The notes under the pieces were generated by a model. The model searched no databases, was not told where the DNA came from, and saw only the letters and a list, made by a program, of their open reading frames with translations. A stretch of 64,000 nt of DNA from Spirosoma endbachense (GTDB taxonomy: Bacteria > Bacteroidota > Bacteroidia > Cytophagales > Spirosomataceae), in the NCBI RefSeq assembly GCF_010233585.1, contig NZ_CP045997.1:6153001-6217000 (forward strand), given 5' to 3'. The translations under genes were made by a program, and so were the position numbers. Positions 28,239 through 37,836 of the stretch are shown here, piece after piece. Every line of letters begins with the position of its first letter. Positions within the stretch are counted from its first letter, which is position 1.

Positions 28239-29063
28239 TTACTTTTTGCGTCGGCTAATAATCATGCTTTCTGATGCCTTGTTCTTGTTGCGGGTCTTTT
28301 GACCTTTAGCGAACTGGCCATTGCGCGAACGTGGGTGACCACCGGAAGCCCGGCCTTCGCCACCACCCATTGGGTGATCGACAGGGTTCATTACCACAGC
28401 ACGAACACGTGGGCGACGGCCTAACCAACGGTTACGACCAGCTTTACCTACCACAACGTTCATGTGATCCGGGTTCGACACAGAGCCAACCGTCGCCATA
28501 CCAGCACTCAAAACCCGACGGGTTTCACCAGAAGGAAGGCGCAGGATTGCATATTTATCTTCGCGACCAACTAACTGTGCATAGGTTCCGGCAGAACGAG
28601 CCATTGCTGCGCCTTTGCCGGGAGTCAGTTCGATGTTGTGAACGATCGTACCGATTGGCATAGAAGCTAATGGAAGCGCATTACCGACGTCGGGGGTTGC
28701 CCCTTCGCCAGACTGAATCGTCTGACCTACGGTGATACCTTGTGGTGCAATGATGTAGCGTTTCTCTCCGTCAGCATATTGTACCAGCGAAATGCGGGCT
28801 GAACGGTTTGGATCGTATTCTACAGTCAAAACTTCGGCGGGTTGGCCGACTTTATCGCGCTTGAAGTCAATAATACGGTAGTGCCGCTTATGACCTCCAC
28901 CAATGTAGCGCATAGTGCGGTGACCTTCATTATTCCGGCCACCGGTTCTCTTTAGGGGCTCCAGCAGACTTTTTTCCGGCTTGGAGGCTGTTATTTCCGC
29001 AAAGTCGGGTGCCACGCGAAAACGTGTACTCGGCGTTATTGGTCTTAGTTTTTTAACTCCCAT
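28239..29063 (-). CDS. rplB: 50S ribosomal protein L2
   Basis: 274 residues. Needed for peptidyl-transferase-centre assembly and subunit joining. The OB and SH3-like domains are followed by the C-terminal signature [20 protein letters not shown], which includes the conserved functional His. Normal length. Confidence 0.98.
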   Translation of the reverse strand: MGVKKLRPITPSTRFRVAPDFAEITASKPEKSLLEPLKRTGGRNNEGHRTMRYIGGGHKRHYRIIDFKRDKVGQPAEVLTVEYDPNRSARISLVQYADGEKRYIIAPQGITVGQTIQSGEGATPDVGNALPLASMPIGTIVHNIELTPGKGAAMARSAGTYAQLVGREDKYAILRLPSGETRRVLSAGMATVGSVSNPDHMNVVVGKAGRNRWLGRRPRVRAVVMNPVDHPMGGGEGRASGGHPRSRNGQFAKGQKTRNKNKASESMIISRRKK

Positions 29064-29093
29064 GACTGATTAATTGGTAGGGCAATGCCCGGT

Positions 29094-29381
29094 TTACAAG
29101 TCAGCGTAGATATCGATTACTTCGCCTTCTGCAACCGTTACGATTGCTTTCTTGGTAGTTGGGGTCTTGCCCGTTACAACGCGTCCGTTGATATTCTTGC
29201 TACGCTTTTTACCAAGCGACCGCAATGTGTTTACAGACTCGACGTTTACGCCATACAATTTCTCGACAGCTTTAACGATTTCGAGTTTGTTCGCTTTCAA
29301 TTCAACCTCAAAAGCATACTTCCCCTGCTTGTTAAGGCCCGTCATTTTTTCGGTGACGATTGGTCGTTTTAGTACGCTCAT
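29094..29381 (-). CDS. rplW: 50S ribosomal protein L23
   Basis: 95 residues. Exit-tunnel rim protein that docks trigger factor and SRP. The start SVLKRPIVTEKMTGLNKQGK and the internal loop RSLGKKRSKNINGRVVTGK are clear. It starts 2 bp after rplD stops. Confidence 0.97.
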   Translation of the reverse strand: MSVLKRPIVTEKMTGLNKQGKYAFEVELKANKLEIVKAVEKLYGVNVESVNTLRSLGKKRSKNINGRVVTGKTPTTKKAIVTVAEGEVIDIYADL

Positions 29382-29383
29382 GA

Positions 29384-30013
29384 TTATTTGTCGAACAGCG
29401 TTTGGATGGTTGACAAAGCTTCTTCGCTAATCAGCAGTTGGTCGGCGTTTACCAGATCGTAGGTATTTACCTGCGAAGCGGTTGTCACTTTTGCCTTCTG
29501 CACGTTCCGGCTCGACAACACAACGTTCAAGTTCACATCCGGCAGGATAAGCAGTGTTTTACGGCCTGTCAAATTCAGGTCACTCAAAAACTGTATGTAA
29601 TCCTTTGTGCGGGGCGACTCCAGCGTAATGCTGTCAATAACCGAAATCTTTTCAGCCTGTGCTTTAGCGGCAAGAGCCGATTTGCGGGCCAGCGATTTCA
29701 CTTTCTTGTTCAGTTTGAAGCTATAATCGCGGGGGCGAGGTCCGAAAATCGTACCACCACCAACGAATACCGGCGATTTAGCGCTACCTGCGCGAGCACC
29801 ACCTGTACCTTTTTGCTTCTTCAGTTTGCGAGTCGAGTGTGCATTTTCAGCGCGCTCTTTCGCTTTGTGCGTTCCCTGACGTTGGTTAGCCAGGTATTGT
29901 TTCACGTCGAGATAAATCGCGTGTTGGTTCGGCTCAATACCGAAAACCTCTTCCGGCAGCGTGACCTTCTTGCCCGTGTCCTCGCCCTTGCTGTTATATA
30001 CGATTACGTCCAT
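29384..30013 (-). CDS. rplD: 50S ribosomal protein L4
   Basis: 209 residues. Its extended loop (ANQRQGTHKAKERAENAHST, then KQKGTGGARAGSAKSPVFVG) reaches the tunnel constriction. In E. coli L4 represses its own S10 operon by attenuation and translational control. The structured leader upstream of rplC in this window makes an analogous role here plausible but unproven. Confidence 0.98.
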   Translation of the reverse strand: MDVIVYNSKGEDTGKKVTLPEEVFGIEPNQHAIYLDVKQYLANQRQGTHKAKERAENAHSTRKLKKQKGTGGARAGSAKSPVFVGGGTIFGPRPRDYSFKLNKKVKSLARKSALAAKAQAEKISVIDSITLESPRTKDYIQFLSDLNLTGRKTLLILPDVNLNVVLSSRNVQKAKVTTASQVNTYDLVNADQLLISEEALSTIQTLFDK

Positions 30014-30016
30014 GGC

Positions 30017-30637
30017 CTATTTCTCAATAATAACGTATGAATTTTTGGCTCCTGGAACCGAACCACTAACAACGAGCAGGTTTTGCTCAGACAGAACGCG
30101 CAGAACGCGCAGGTTTTGCACCTTTACGCGGTTACCACCCATACGGCCAGCCATACGCAGACCTTTGAAAACCCGTGATGGGAATGAGCAGGCACCGATC
30201 GAACCTGGGTGACGACCCCGGTTGTGCTGACCGTGCGTTTGACCGCCAACACCGGCGAATCCGTGACGCTTCACAACGCCCTGGAAGCCGCGCCCTTTGG
30301 CTGTCCCGACTACGTCAACGAAGTCGCCTTCGCCGAATACGTCGGCCGCCGTGAGTGTATCACCCAGGTTAAACTCTTGTACGAATTCTTTAAATTCGAC
30401 GAGTTTGCGCTTAGGTGTGGTACCAGCTTTTTTGAAGTGGCCCAACTCCGGCTTGTTGGTGTGCTTTTCTTTCTTGTCGCCGAAACCCAGCTGCACAGCC
30501 GCGTAGCCGTCTTTCTCGACGCTACGAACTTGAGTTACGACACAGGGACCCGTTTCAATCACTGTACATGCCAGAGCCTGCCCGTCCGCATTGTACACGC
30601 TGGTCATCCCGATTTTCTTGCCAATTAAACCAGACAT
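30017..30637 (-). CDS. rplC: 50S ribosomal protein L3
   Basis: 206 residues from ATG 30637, chosen because [20 protein letters not shown] is the normal L3 start; the open frame upstream to 30769 overlaps the leader. The [20 protein letters not shown] and HRHPGSIG-like ([14 protein letters not shown]) segments near the peptidyl transferase centre are present. First gene of the S10-type unit here. Confidence 0.98.
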   Translation of the reverse strand: MSGLIGKKIGMTSVYNADGQALACTVIETGPCVVTQVRSVEKDGYAAVQLGFGDKKEKHTNKPELGHFKKAGTTPKRKLVEFKEFVQEFNLGDTLTAADVFGEGDFVDVVGTAKGRGFQGVVKRHGFAGVGGQTHGQHNRGRHPGSIGACSFPSRVFKGLRMAGRMGGNRVKVQNLRVLRVLSEQNLLVVSGSVPGAKNSYVIIEK

Positions 30638-30947
30638 TTGTGTTTGTTTAAAGTAAGCAGGTAATTGAAAAATTATTCCCGTCCTCAGCCATGCAATACC
30701 AGTCGCATTACCTGAATCGGGCCGCAAAGGTAGACAAATTGTCGGACGAATCCTATATCTGCTTAACAATCAGGGCCAAAAAGACATAAAAAAAGGTCCG
30801 GTGCATTACACCTGACCTTTCATGGGCAGACAACACCTTGCAGAACAAGGTTTGTTTGCCCAAAAGTCAGATGTGGTTTCCACTTTATAGCGGACCTTCA
30901 CCTTCGTATATCTTCGACTCTCGTTCGAGTTTGGGAGTGCAAAAGTA
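30638..30947 (-). promoter_or_regulatory. Structured rplC leader: promoter, large hairpin, terminator and antiterminator
   Basis: A TACTTTTG -7 box lies at 30940-30947. The RNA would run about 290 nt to rplC. It can form a long hairpin at 30823-30862 (GGGCA/TGCCC, ACAA/TTGT and ACCTTG/CAAGGT stems). Next comes a terminator: arms 30809-30820 and 30792-30803 pair at 11 of 12 positions, followed by seven U. The upstream segment AAGGTCCG (30891-30898) is the exact complement of CGGACCTT (30793-30800) in the 3' terminator arm, so it can act as an antiterminator. No -33 TTG is evident. The ligand or effector is unknown; a ribosomal protein is the simplest guess. Confidence 0.7.
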
Positions 30948-31025
30948 TAAAATAGTTGGGAGAAATGGAAAATATATTTTGAAGTATTTTTGAATCATTA
31001 TCTGTGTGCCCCAATGAATTAAACA

Positions 31026-31069
31026 AAAGCCGCCAGCCTGACACGTTTACGTATCATACTGGCGGCTTT
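31026..31069 (-). terminator. Terminator after rpsJ
   Basis: The perfect 11-bp stem AAAGCCGCCAG/CTGGCGGCTTT (31026-31036, 31059-31069), followed by UUUUGUUU in the minus-strand RNA, ends the fusA/rpsJ side before the rplC promoter. Confidence 0.8.
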
Positions 31070-31091
31070 GTAAGCCTGTAGGAAAAGATCG

Positions 31092-31397
31092 TTAGACTTT
31101 GATCTCTACATCAACACCACTCGGCAATTCGAGTTTCATTAATGCATCAACCGTTTTAGCACTGCTGCTATAGATGTCGACCAGACGCTTGTAGGTGCAC
31201 AGTTGGAACTGCTCCCGCGCTTTCTTGTTGACGTGGGGTGACCGCAGTACGGTGTAAATCTCTTTGTCGGTCGGAAGTGGGATGGGACCACTAACGATAG
31301 CGCCCGTCGATTTCACGGCCTTTACGATTTTCTCCGCCGATTTGTCAACCAGCATGTGGTCGAACGATTTCAGCTTAATGCGAATTTTTTGGCTCAT
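31092..31397 (-). CDS. rpsJ: 30S ribosomal protein S10
   Basis: 101 residues. Head protein and, as NusE, part of antitermination complexes. [20 protein letters not shown] and [20 protein letters not shown] are diagnostic. It is separated from both fusA and rplC by terminators, so it may form its own short unit. Confidence 0.98.
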   Translation of the reverse strand: MSQKIRIKLKSFDHMLVDKSAEKIVKAVKSTGAIVSGPIPLPTDKEIYTVLRSPHVNKKAREQFQLCTYKRLVDIYSSSAKTVDALMKLELPSGVDVEIKV

Positions 31398-31462
31398 TGT
31401 GTTGTGGTTCGTTATGTGTTTATAAGAAGTGCCGCCGAAAGAACCATTTACTCCGACAGCAC

Positions 31463-31500
31463 AAAAAATGGGCAGTAAGTCAATTTTAACTTACTGCCCA
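31463..31500 (-). terminator. Terminator after fusA
   Basis: The perfect 12-bp stem TGGGCAGTAAGT/ACTTACTGCCCA (31469-31480, 31489-31500) with an 8-nt loop is followed by six U on the minus strand. Confidence 0.88.
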
Positions 31501-31513
31501 ATATCGAACAGGC

Positions 31514-33631
31514 TTACGCCTTCACTGTACCTTTTTCTTTGGCTACAACGGTATCTGAAATGTTCTGTGGCACAACTTCGTAGTGCGCGAACGTCAGGTT
31601 AGCCGTAGCACGACCAGATGACATCGTCCGTAGATCCGTTACATAACCGAACAGTTCCGATAGAGGAACATCGGCCTTGATCACCTGCGATCCGGCTTTC
31701 GTGTCCATACCTTTCATGACACCACGACGACGGTTCAGGTCACCCGTGATTGGACCGGTATATTCTTCTGGCGTCAGTACTTCAACTGCCATGATTGGTT
31801 CAAGCAGTTTAGGACCAGCCTGACGAGCTGCCTCACGGAAGCCCAGACGAGCCGCCATTTCAAAAGACAAAGAATCGGAGTCAACGTCGTGGTACGAACC
31901 GTGGAACAACCGAACTTTCATGCTTTCGAGCGGGAAGCCCGCCAACGGACCGTTTTTCAGCGATTCGTCAAAGCCTTTCTGTACGGCTGGGATGAATTCG
32001 CGAGGAATAACACCACCAACAATACCGTTTACGAATTCCAGGCCAGGCTGCACGATACCATTTTCGTCTTCGCCCCGTGGTCCGAGTTCAAATACGATGT
32101 CGGCAAACTTACCACGACCACCCGTTTGTTTCTTATAAACTTCACGGTGTTCAACGTTTTTGGTAAGCTTTTCTTTGTAGGCTACCTGTGGAGCACCCTG
32201 ATTTACTTCAACTTTGAACTCACGACGCATCCGGTCGATGATGATTTCAAGGTGAAGCTCACCCATACCACGGATAATGGTCTGACCGGTTTCTTCGTTC
32301 GATTCAACCTTCAAGGTTGGATCTTCTTCGATCAGTTTACCGATCGCTTTCGAGAAGTTATCCTGATCGGCTGATTTCTTCGGTTCGATAGCGTATCCGA
32401 TAACTGGGTCAGGGAATACCATCGACTCCAGAACGATTGGGTGCTTCTCATCCGACAGGGTATCACCCGTCTTGATGTCTTTGAAACCAACCACAGCACC
32501 GATATCACCAGCTTCCAGACGATCGATCTGGTTCTGCTTGTTGGCGTGCATCTGGAAAATCCGCGAAATCCGCTCTTTGTTACCCGAACGGTTGTTCAGG
32601 ATGTAAGAGCCTGACTCCAGCACACCCGAGTAAGAACGAACAAAGCACAAACGACCTACATAGGGGTCTGTTGCGATTTTGAACGCCAGAGCCGAGAATG
32701 GTTCGGTAGATGACGGCTTACGCGAAATCTCTTCACCTGTGTCTGGATTGGTGCCTTTGATGCTTTCTTTGTCCATAGGCGATGGCAACAGGGCCATCAC
32801 ATAGTCGAGCATGGTTTGAACACCTTTATTTTTGAACGAAGAACCGCAAAGCATCGGCACAATTTTCATGCTGATGGTAGCTTTACGAAGAGCAGCCAGG
32901 ATTTCGTCTTCCGAAATCGACTCTGGATCTTCGAAATATTTCTCCATCAGGCTGTCGTCGAATTCGGCAACTGCTTCAAGGAGTTTTTCGCGCCATTCGG
33001 TGGCTTCGTCCAGCATATCGTCCGGGATAGGAACTTCCTGGAAGGTCATACCTTTATCGTCTTCATTCCACTGGATACCGCGGAAGTTAACGAGGTCAAC
33101 TACACCTTTAAAGTTCTCTTCTTCGCCGATTGGCAACTGAAGAGGAACAGCGTAGCTACCCAACATTTCTTTTACCTGCTTGCACACATTCAGGAAGTCG
33201 GCTCCTGAACGGTCCATTTTGTTAACGAAGCCCAAACGAGCTACGTTATAGTTGTTGGCCAGACGCCAGTTGGTTTCTGACTGTGGTTCTACACCATCAA
33301 CGGCGCTGAAGAGGAACACCAGACCATCAAGAACGCGCAGCGAACGGTTCACTTCAACGGTGAAGTCAACGTGGCCCGGCGTATCAATGATGTTGATGTG
33401 GTATTTCTTGTCCCGGTAGGTCCAGTCAACGGTAGTCGCAGCGGAAGTGATCGTGATACCACGCTCCTGCTCCTGCTCCATCCAGTCCATCGTGGCGGCA
33501 CCATCGTGTACCTCACCGATTTTGTGGCTTACCCCGGCGTAATAGAGAATTCGTTCGGTTGTGGTCGTTTTACCTGCATCAATGTGAGCAGCGATACCGA
33601 TGTTTCTCGTGAAATTTAAATCGCGAGCCAT
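31514..33631 (-). CDS. fusA: Elongation factor G
   Basis: 705 residues from ATG 33631 ([20 protein letters not shown]); the frame to 33694 adds an unlikely leader. GTPase motifs G1 [14 protein letters not shown]3 DTPGHVDF and G4 NKMD are present. Domains II-V follow, with [15 protein letters not shown] in domain III and the C-terminal domain near [16 protein letters not shown]. It drives translocation and, with RRF, ribosome recycling. It has its own promoter, and rpsL-rpsG are not upstream. Confidence 0.98.
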   Translation of the reverse strand: MARDLNFTRNIGIAAHIDAGKTTTTERILYYAGVSHKIGEVHDGAATMDWMEQEQERGITITSAATTVDWTYRDKKYHINIIDTPGHVDFTVEVNRSLRVLDGLVFLFSAVDGVEPQSETNWRLANNYNVARLGFVNKMDRSGADFLNVCKQVKEMLGSYAVPLQLPIGEEENFKGVVDLVNFRGIQWNEDDKGMTFQEVPIPDDMLDEATEWREKLLEAVAEFDDSLMEKYFEDPESISEDEILAALRKATISMKIVPMLCGSSFKNKGVQTMLDYVMALLPSPMDKESIKGTNPDTGEEISRKPSSTEPFSALAFKIATDPYVGRLCFVRSYSGVLESGSYILNNRSGNKERISRIFQMHANKQNQIDRLEAGDIGAVVGFKDIKTGDTLSDEKHPIVLESMVFPDPVIGYAIEPKKSADQDNFSKAIGKLIEEDPTLKVESNEETGQTIIRGMGELHLEIIIDRMRREFKVEVNQGAPQVAYKEKLTKNVEHREVYKKQTGGRGKFADIVFELGPRGEDENGIVQPGLEFVNGIVGGVIPREFIPAVQKGFDESLKNGPLAGFPLESMKVRLFHGSYHDVDSDSLSFEMAARLGFREAARQAGPKLLEPIMAVEVLTPEEYTGPITGDLNRRRGVMKGMDTKAGSQVIKADVPLSELFGYVTDLRTMSSGRATANLTFAHYEVVPQNISDTVVAKEKGTVKA

Positions 33632-33719
33632 TAGCTTGTTATACTGAGAGTTATTTAATTCTAAAACAGCAGGAAGGAGCCGCAAAGTTCGCAAACGGCA
33701 CCTTTCACGAATCAGGTCG

Positions 33720-33750
33720 CAAAATTACTGAAAGCCAATCAGAAAACAAA
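33720..33750 (-). promoter_or_regulatory. Consensus Bacteroidota promoter of fusA
   Basis: -33 TTTG (33747-33750) and -7 TAATTTTG (33720-33727) are exactly 19 bp apart, giving a leader of about 80 nt before the fusA ATG. This is the best-matching promoter in the window. Confidence 0.82.
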
Positions 33751-33843
33751 TGAATAAACTAAGAATATAACGAAAACTCTTCATCTTTTTTGTCAATTTT
33801 GTTAGTGGAATGCATTACAAAATCGTGTCTGTAACTTAGAATC

Positions 33844-35637
33844 ATGCAAAATCCATATATAACCCTACTTCGAACAGCCTGGACGTATGCCCGGCACGAA
33901 AAGCGGCAGTATATACTGGTTTATTTCCTATTTATTATGGCCAATGTTGTGGCGGCTATTCGACCATTGCTATTCGGGTGGTTTATTGGGGAGCTTCAAC
34001 AGCAGGACACAGCCATTTTACGGCTGGTCTGGCTTTATGCGGGTGGTTACGTAACCCTTGAACTACTAGAATGGGCTTTTCATGGACCGGCAAGGGTTAT
34101 GGAACGCCGATTAGCATTCAATTTAAGCCGTAATTTTCTGGACGAATTATTTCACCAGACCCTCTATCTTCCGGTTGGCTGGCATAAAGATCACCACAGT
34201 GGGGCAACAATCAATCGAATCCGAAAGGCTTACGATGCCCTGAAAACGTTTTTTCAGGACGGCTTTATTTATATTCAGGCGCTCTCCAAATTTGTGTTCT
34301 CATTTGGAGCTATGCTATTCTTCTCTCCTTTATTTGGGCTGGCCGGTGTTGCATTGGGTGCCTTAACTATTTGGGTTATTCTCCGCTTCGACCGTCCTTT
34401 CATTAAGGCACTTGACGAGACGAATGAACGCGAGCACGTTGTTTCATCGACTCTGTTCGACAGTTTATCCAATATTATTACTGTCATAACCCTACGGTTA
34501 GAACAACGGATTCAGGAGAGCTTAGGCAGTAAAATCGCGGCCGTTTTTCCGCCGTTCATGAGGCAGGTACGAATCAATGAGTGGAAGTGGTTTGTAGCCT
34601 CAATGTTGGTAGCGCTCATTTATATTGTTCTGGCAACAGGCTATGTTTACCAGCATTACACACCAGGACAGGTCTTTCTTATCGGGGGTTTAGTGACACT
34701 GCTGGGCTATGTGAATCAATTTACGAGTGTTTTTCATGATGTAGCCTGGCAATATACCCAGATCGTACAGTTCAATACAGATGTCCAAACAGCACGGGGT
34801 ATTAAAGAAGCTTATGGTCAACACGAACGGCCAGACTACGAAACGCTACCCGATAGATGGCAAACTATTGACATAACGGGACTCAATTTCTCACATAGTC
34901 GCTCAGGCTCAACAGATCGTAAGGCCCCGACCTTAAATAATCTAAAAATTAGCCTAAGCCGAGGCAAACGAATTGCTTTTATTGGGGAAAGTGGTTCTGG
35001 CAAGAGTACTTTACTGACGCTCCTACGCGGATTGTATGCGCCAGAATCTGGCTTGTCAGTGCGGATAGATGGTCAACATTTTTCCAATCTAAACGGTGTT
35101 TCTAACACGGTAACGCTGTTTCCACAAGAACCGGAGATTTTCGAGAACACAATAGCCTACAACATTACTCTTGGCTTACCCTTTAACGATGATGAGATTA
35201 CCCAGGTTTGTCAAATTGCTCGTTTTGATGATGTAGTCAGGCAATTACCGAATGGTCTCGAAACGAATATTCAGGAAAAAGGTGTGAATCTGTCGGGTGG
35301 CCAGCGGCAACGACTAGCGCTGGCGCGGGGCATATTAGCCGCCCGAACGAGCGATATTGTACTCCTGGATGAACCAACAAGCAGTGTAGACCCCAAAACT
35401 GAGCTGGCTGTTTATCGTCAGCTTCTGCGCGAATTTTCTGACAAGGCCTTAGTATCAACCCTTCATCGACTCCACTTACTACCGCTGTTCGATTATATCT
35501 ACATTATGCAGGATGGCCGTATTGTCGATGAAGGTAATTTCTCAACGCTGTTGACGCGAAGTCCTACTTTTCAGGAAATGTGGGCGCATCAGAAAGAAGC
35601 CTTGCAGGGTGAAAACCATCAAGTCGATAGCTTGTAA
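33844..35637 (+). CDS. ABC transporter, fused membrane and ATPase domains
   Basis: A 597-residue half-transporter of the exporter type. About six transmembrane helices occupy residues 20-320. The nucleotide-binding domain has Walker A GESGSGKSTL (about 381), Q-loop FPQEPEIF, signature LSGGQRQRLALARG (about 480), Walker B IVLLDEPTSSVD (about 505) and H-loop STLHRL. A homodimer is likely. The substrate is unknown (lipid, peptide or drug are all possible). Its stop lies 2 bp from the convergent S24 gene stop, leaving no room for a terminator. Confidence 0.92.
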   Translation: MQNPYITLLRTAWTYARHEKRQYILVYFLFIMANVVAAIRPLLFGWFIGELQQQDTAILRLVWLYAGGYVTLELLEWAFHGPARVMERRLAFNLSRNFLDELFHQTLYLPVGWHKDHHSGATINRIRKAYDALKTFFQDGFIYIQALSKFVFSFGAMLFFSPLFGLAGVALGALTIWVILRFDRPFIKALDETNEREHVVSSTLFDSLSNIITVITLRLEQRIQESLGSKIAAVFPPFMRQVRINEWKWFVASMLVALIYIVLATGYVYQHYTPGQVFLIGGLVTLLGYVNQFTSVFHDVAWQYTQIVQFNTDVQTARGIKEAYGQHERPDYETLPDRWQTIDITGLNFSHSRSGSTDRKAPTLNNLKISLSRGKRIAFIGESGSGKSTLLTLLRGLYAPESGLSVRIDGQHFSNLNGVSNTVTLFPQEPEIFENTIAYNITLGLPFNDDEITQVCQIARFDDVVRQLPNGLETNIQEKGVNLSGGQRQRLALARGILAARTSDIVLLDEPTSSVDPKTELAVYRQLLREFSDKALVSTLHRLHLLPLFDYIYIMQDGRIVDEGNFSTLLTRSPTFQEMWAHQKEALQGENHQVDSL

Positions 35638-35639
35638 AT

Positions 35640-36353
35640 TTACTCTACTGGTGCTTCTACGATTGTTACAATCTTCCACATCCCGCGAATATCCTGTAAT
35701 GGAACCGTCACGTTCCCTCCATTTGGATTATCAGAGTGTAGTGTCAGGTATTTCCGTGTGATCAGTTCATTGTCGCGGATACGTTTCACAACAAAGTAAT
35801 CACGGTACATGACGGCATAAACACCCCCAGATTGATACTCCCAGTCACTTTCGCTGATGCGTACCGCTAATACTTTGGCTCCGTGGGCGAGTTGTGGACT
35901 CATGCTATTGCCCGAGATTTCCAGCACAACCGCCTGCCTATGTCCTTTCATAACGGGTTTTCGGACCCGGAATGATTCTGTTTCTGACGCGCTGGAGCCA
36001 TCGGCATAACTCTCCACAAATGTGGCGTAGAATCGGACCGGCACAAACGGCACCTCGACGGTTTCATCATCGGATGGCATCATTTTTGCATTGGGCTCTG
36101 GCGAATTCAGCACAGGAAGAATCCCTCGTATCAGGTAATCTGCACTGATTTGAGGATAACACGCCAGTAAACTCATGATGGTGTCATACGATGGTTTGGC
36201 CCGCCCATTCAGAATATTATAAAATTTAGACGGATTTTCGCCTAATTCTTTGGCAATCTGATAGATAGTAATGCCCAACGCATCAAACACCTGCTTTAAT
36301 CGATCTTGTATAGTCACTGCGTCATTAATTTTTTCTAAACATTTTCCTGCCAT
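35640..36353 (-). CDS. XRE-type repressor with C-terminal S24 (LexA/CI-like) peptidase domain
   Basis: 237 residues from ATG 36353; ATG 36377 is the alternative. The N-terminal helix-turn-helix is seen in LGITIYQIAKELGENPSKFYNILNGRAKPS (about residues 27-56; longer than quoted motifs elsewhere). The S24 domain has the catalytic Ser in ISGNSMSPQL (about 150) and Lys in YFVVKRIRD (about 190). Such proteins repress genes until self-cleavage or an SOS signal. It is divergent from a decayed umuC-like polymerase gene, which suggests it once controlled a mutagenic polymerase and itself. Two palindromes upstream (36365-36374, 36401-36411) are likely operators. Confidence 0.85.
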   Translation of the reverse strand: MAGKCLEKINDAVTIQDRLKQVFDALGITIYQIAKELGENPSKFYNILNGRAKPSYDTIMSLLACYPQISADYLIRGILPVLNSPEPNAKMMPSDDETVEVPFVPVRFYATFVESYADGSSASETESFRVRKPVMKGHRQAVVLEISGNSMSPQLAHGAKVLAVRISESDWEYQSGGVYAVMYRDYFVVKRIRDNELITRKYLTLHSDNPNGGNVTVPLQDIRGMWKIVTIVEAPVE

Positions 36354-36364
36354 TGTCGTATAGA

Positions 36365-36411
36365 TTGTCGACAACATAATACAAGTAAAATATATTGCGC
36401 TTGTATTACAA
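36365..36411. promoter_or_regulatory. Candidate operators between the S24 repressor and umuC-like genes
   Basis: TTGTCGACAA (36365-36374) is a perfect 10-bp palindrome, and TTGTATTACAA (36401-36411) is an 11-bp palindrome sharing TTGT/ACAA ends, centred about 36 bp away. Both lie in the divergent promoter region. Confidence 0.55.
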
Positions 36412-36473
36412 CAAACATACAACAAATACAGACGAATGAATAGGCCAAAAGACACTTTCTTTTCGTAAAATTA

Positions 36474-37733
36474 ATGAACCACAACCGACTCACGACGCAT
36501 ACTTCTCCAACGGTACTGTTTGTGGATATGAACAGTTTCTTTGCTTCCTGCGAACAGCAGGAAAATTATTGGCTGCGTGGGCGTCCTGTAGGCGTATGTG
36601 TGTATACAGGTCGGCATGGTTGTGTAATTGCTCCCTCGATAGAAGCTAAACAGAAAGGCGTAAAAACAGGAATGCGGCTCAATCAGGCCATTTTCTTATG
36701 CCAGGAACCAGTACCAATAGAGACGCACCCAAATCGGTATCGGGAATATCATACGAAGATTATTGCCGTTCTGCGTACGTTTTCTGACGATGTTGTTCCA
36801 AAAAGTGTTGACGAAGCTGTCGTTGATCTGACGAGTTAACAGCTGGTTTATAAAGACATGCAACAGGTGGCCGAAACATCAAGCAGGTGATTCGGGAGAA
36901 AGTGGGCGATTATCTGCAATGTTCTATTGGGATTGCGCCTAATGGATTTCTGGCAAAACTGGCATCAGATATCCAAAAACCGGATGGCTTAACCATCATT
37001 ACACCAGATACGATCGACAATGTGCTGCAAACGCTTTCTCTGACTGATTTGCCCGGCATTGGGCACCGCATGGCCGCACGGTTGCAGGCAGGAGGAGTAT
37101 ACACTCCGCTCGATCTCCGTTATGCCTCCCCAAATCACCTCAAGGCTATCTGCAAAAGTATTATTGGCTGGCACTGGCATTTGCGCCTAAACTTTGGCGG
37201 AGAGGTCGATTTACAAACGAACGACGGCAACAAAAGCATGTCTGCCATGCGAACGATTTCAGTTGAACAGCGGCACACCCCAGAACGCTTAGATGAATTA
37301 CTTCGGTCGCTCTGTCTTACACTCGAACGAAGGATGGTGAAGCAGGGCGTATTTTGCCAGGATATGTCATTCCCGTGCCGATACCACACGGGCAAGACCT
37401 TTAACTACGAAGCTCATTTTCCTGAACCGAAACAGGATGGTATCGAACTTTATCAGATTATTCGGGGACGATTGGATAAGTTTCAGGCAGCTCATCGTTG
37501 CGAACCCGTTTTAAACGAACTCCTGCATACCATGTACGTTGTTGTTTTCCGGTTCATACCAACCGAAGTAGTATTGTCTGTTTACCGATACGACACGTAA
37601 GTATAAATTTCGGCAAACACTCTATGATCTAAAAACAAAGTTCGGCTCCGATAAACTCGTTCGCGCTACGGAACTTCGTGAGAATCCTGTTTATAGAGAC
37701 GTAATTGGATCTGGGAATATTAAGGATTTATAA
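36474..37733 (+). pseudogene. Broken Y-family DNA polymerase (umuC/dinB-like)
   Basis: Homology runs in three pieces. 36474-36839 encodes the catalytic start (VLFVDMNSFFASCEQQENYW, and SVDEAV with the acidic residues) and ends at an in-frame TAA (36837-36839). The frame reopens for QLVYKDMQQVAET, then shifts by one near 36880 into IKQVIREKVGDYLQCSIGIAPNG... (frame of 36887-37600, quoted in part). A second shift near 37595 restores the tail YDLKTKFGSDKLVRATELRE, ending at 37733. One nonsense and two frame changes make function very unlikely unless the sequence has errors. It is divergent from the intact S24 repressor. Confidence 0.85.
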
Positions 37734-37836
37734 CGTTGTACAACAGAGGGTTGCCTGTAAGAGAAAACAATAATCGGGTATTTCAATAAGCTATAACGAT
37801 GATAGTGCCAGTACTTACTTTTTCGGTGTCAGTTAG

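Noticed and set aside
30638..30769. N-terminal extension of the rplC reading frame
   Set aside because: [12 protein letters not shown] at 30637 is the canonical L3 start, and the upstream frame covers the structured leader.
33631..33694. 21-residue upstream extension of EF-G
   Set aside because: Conserved EF-G begins [10 protein letters not shown]; the upstream codons are not family-like.
37734..37836. Possible continuation of the polymerase pseudogene
   Set aside because: The recognisable tail ends at the stop at 37731-37733 and nothing coding-like follows.
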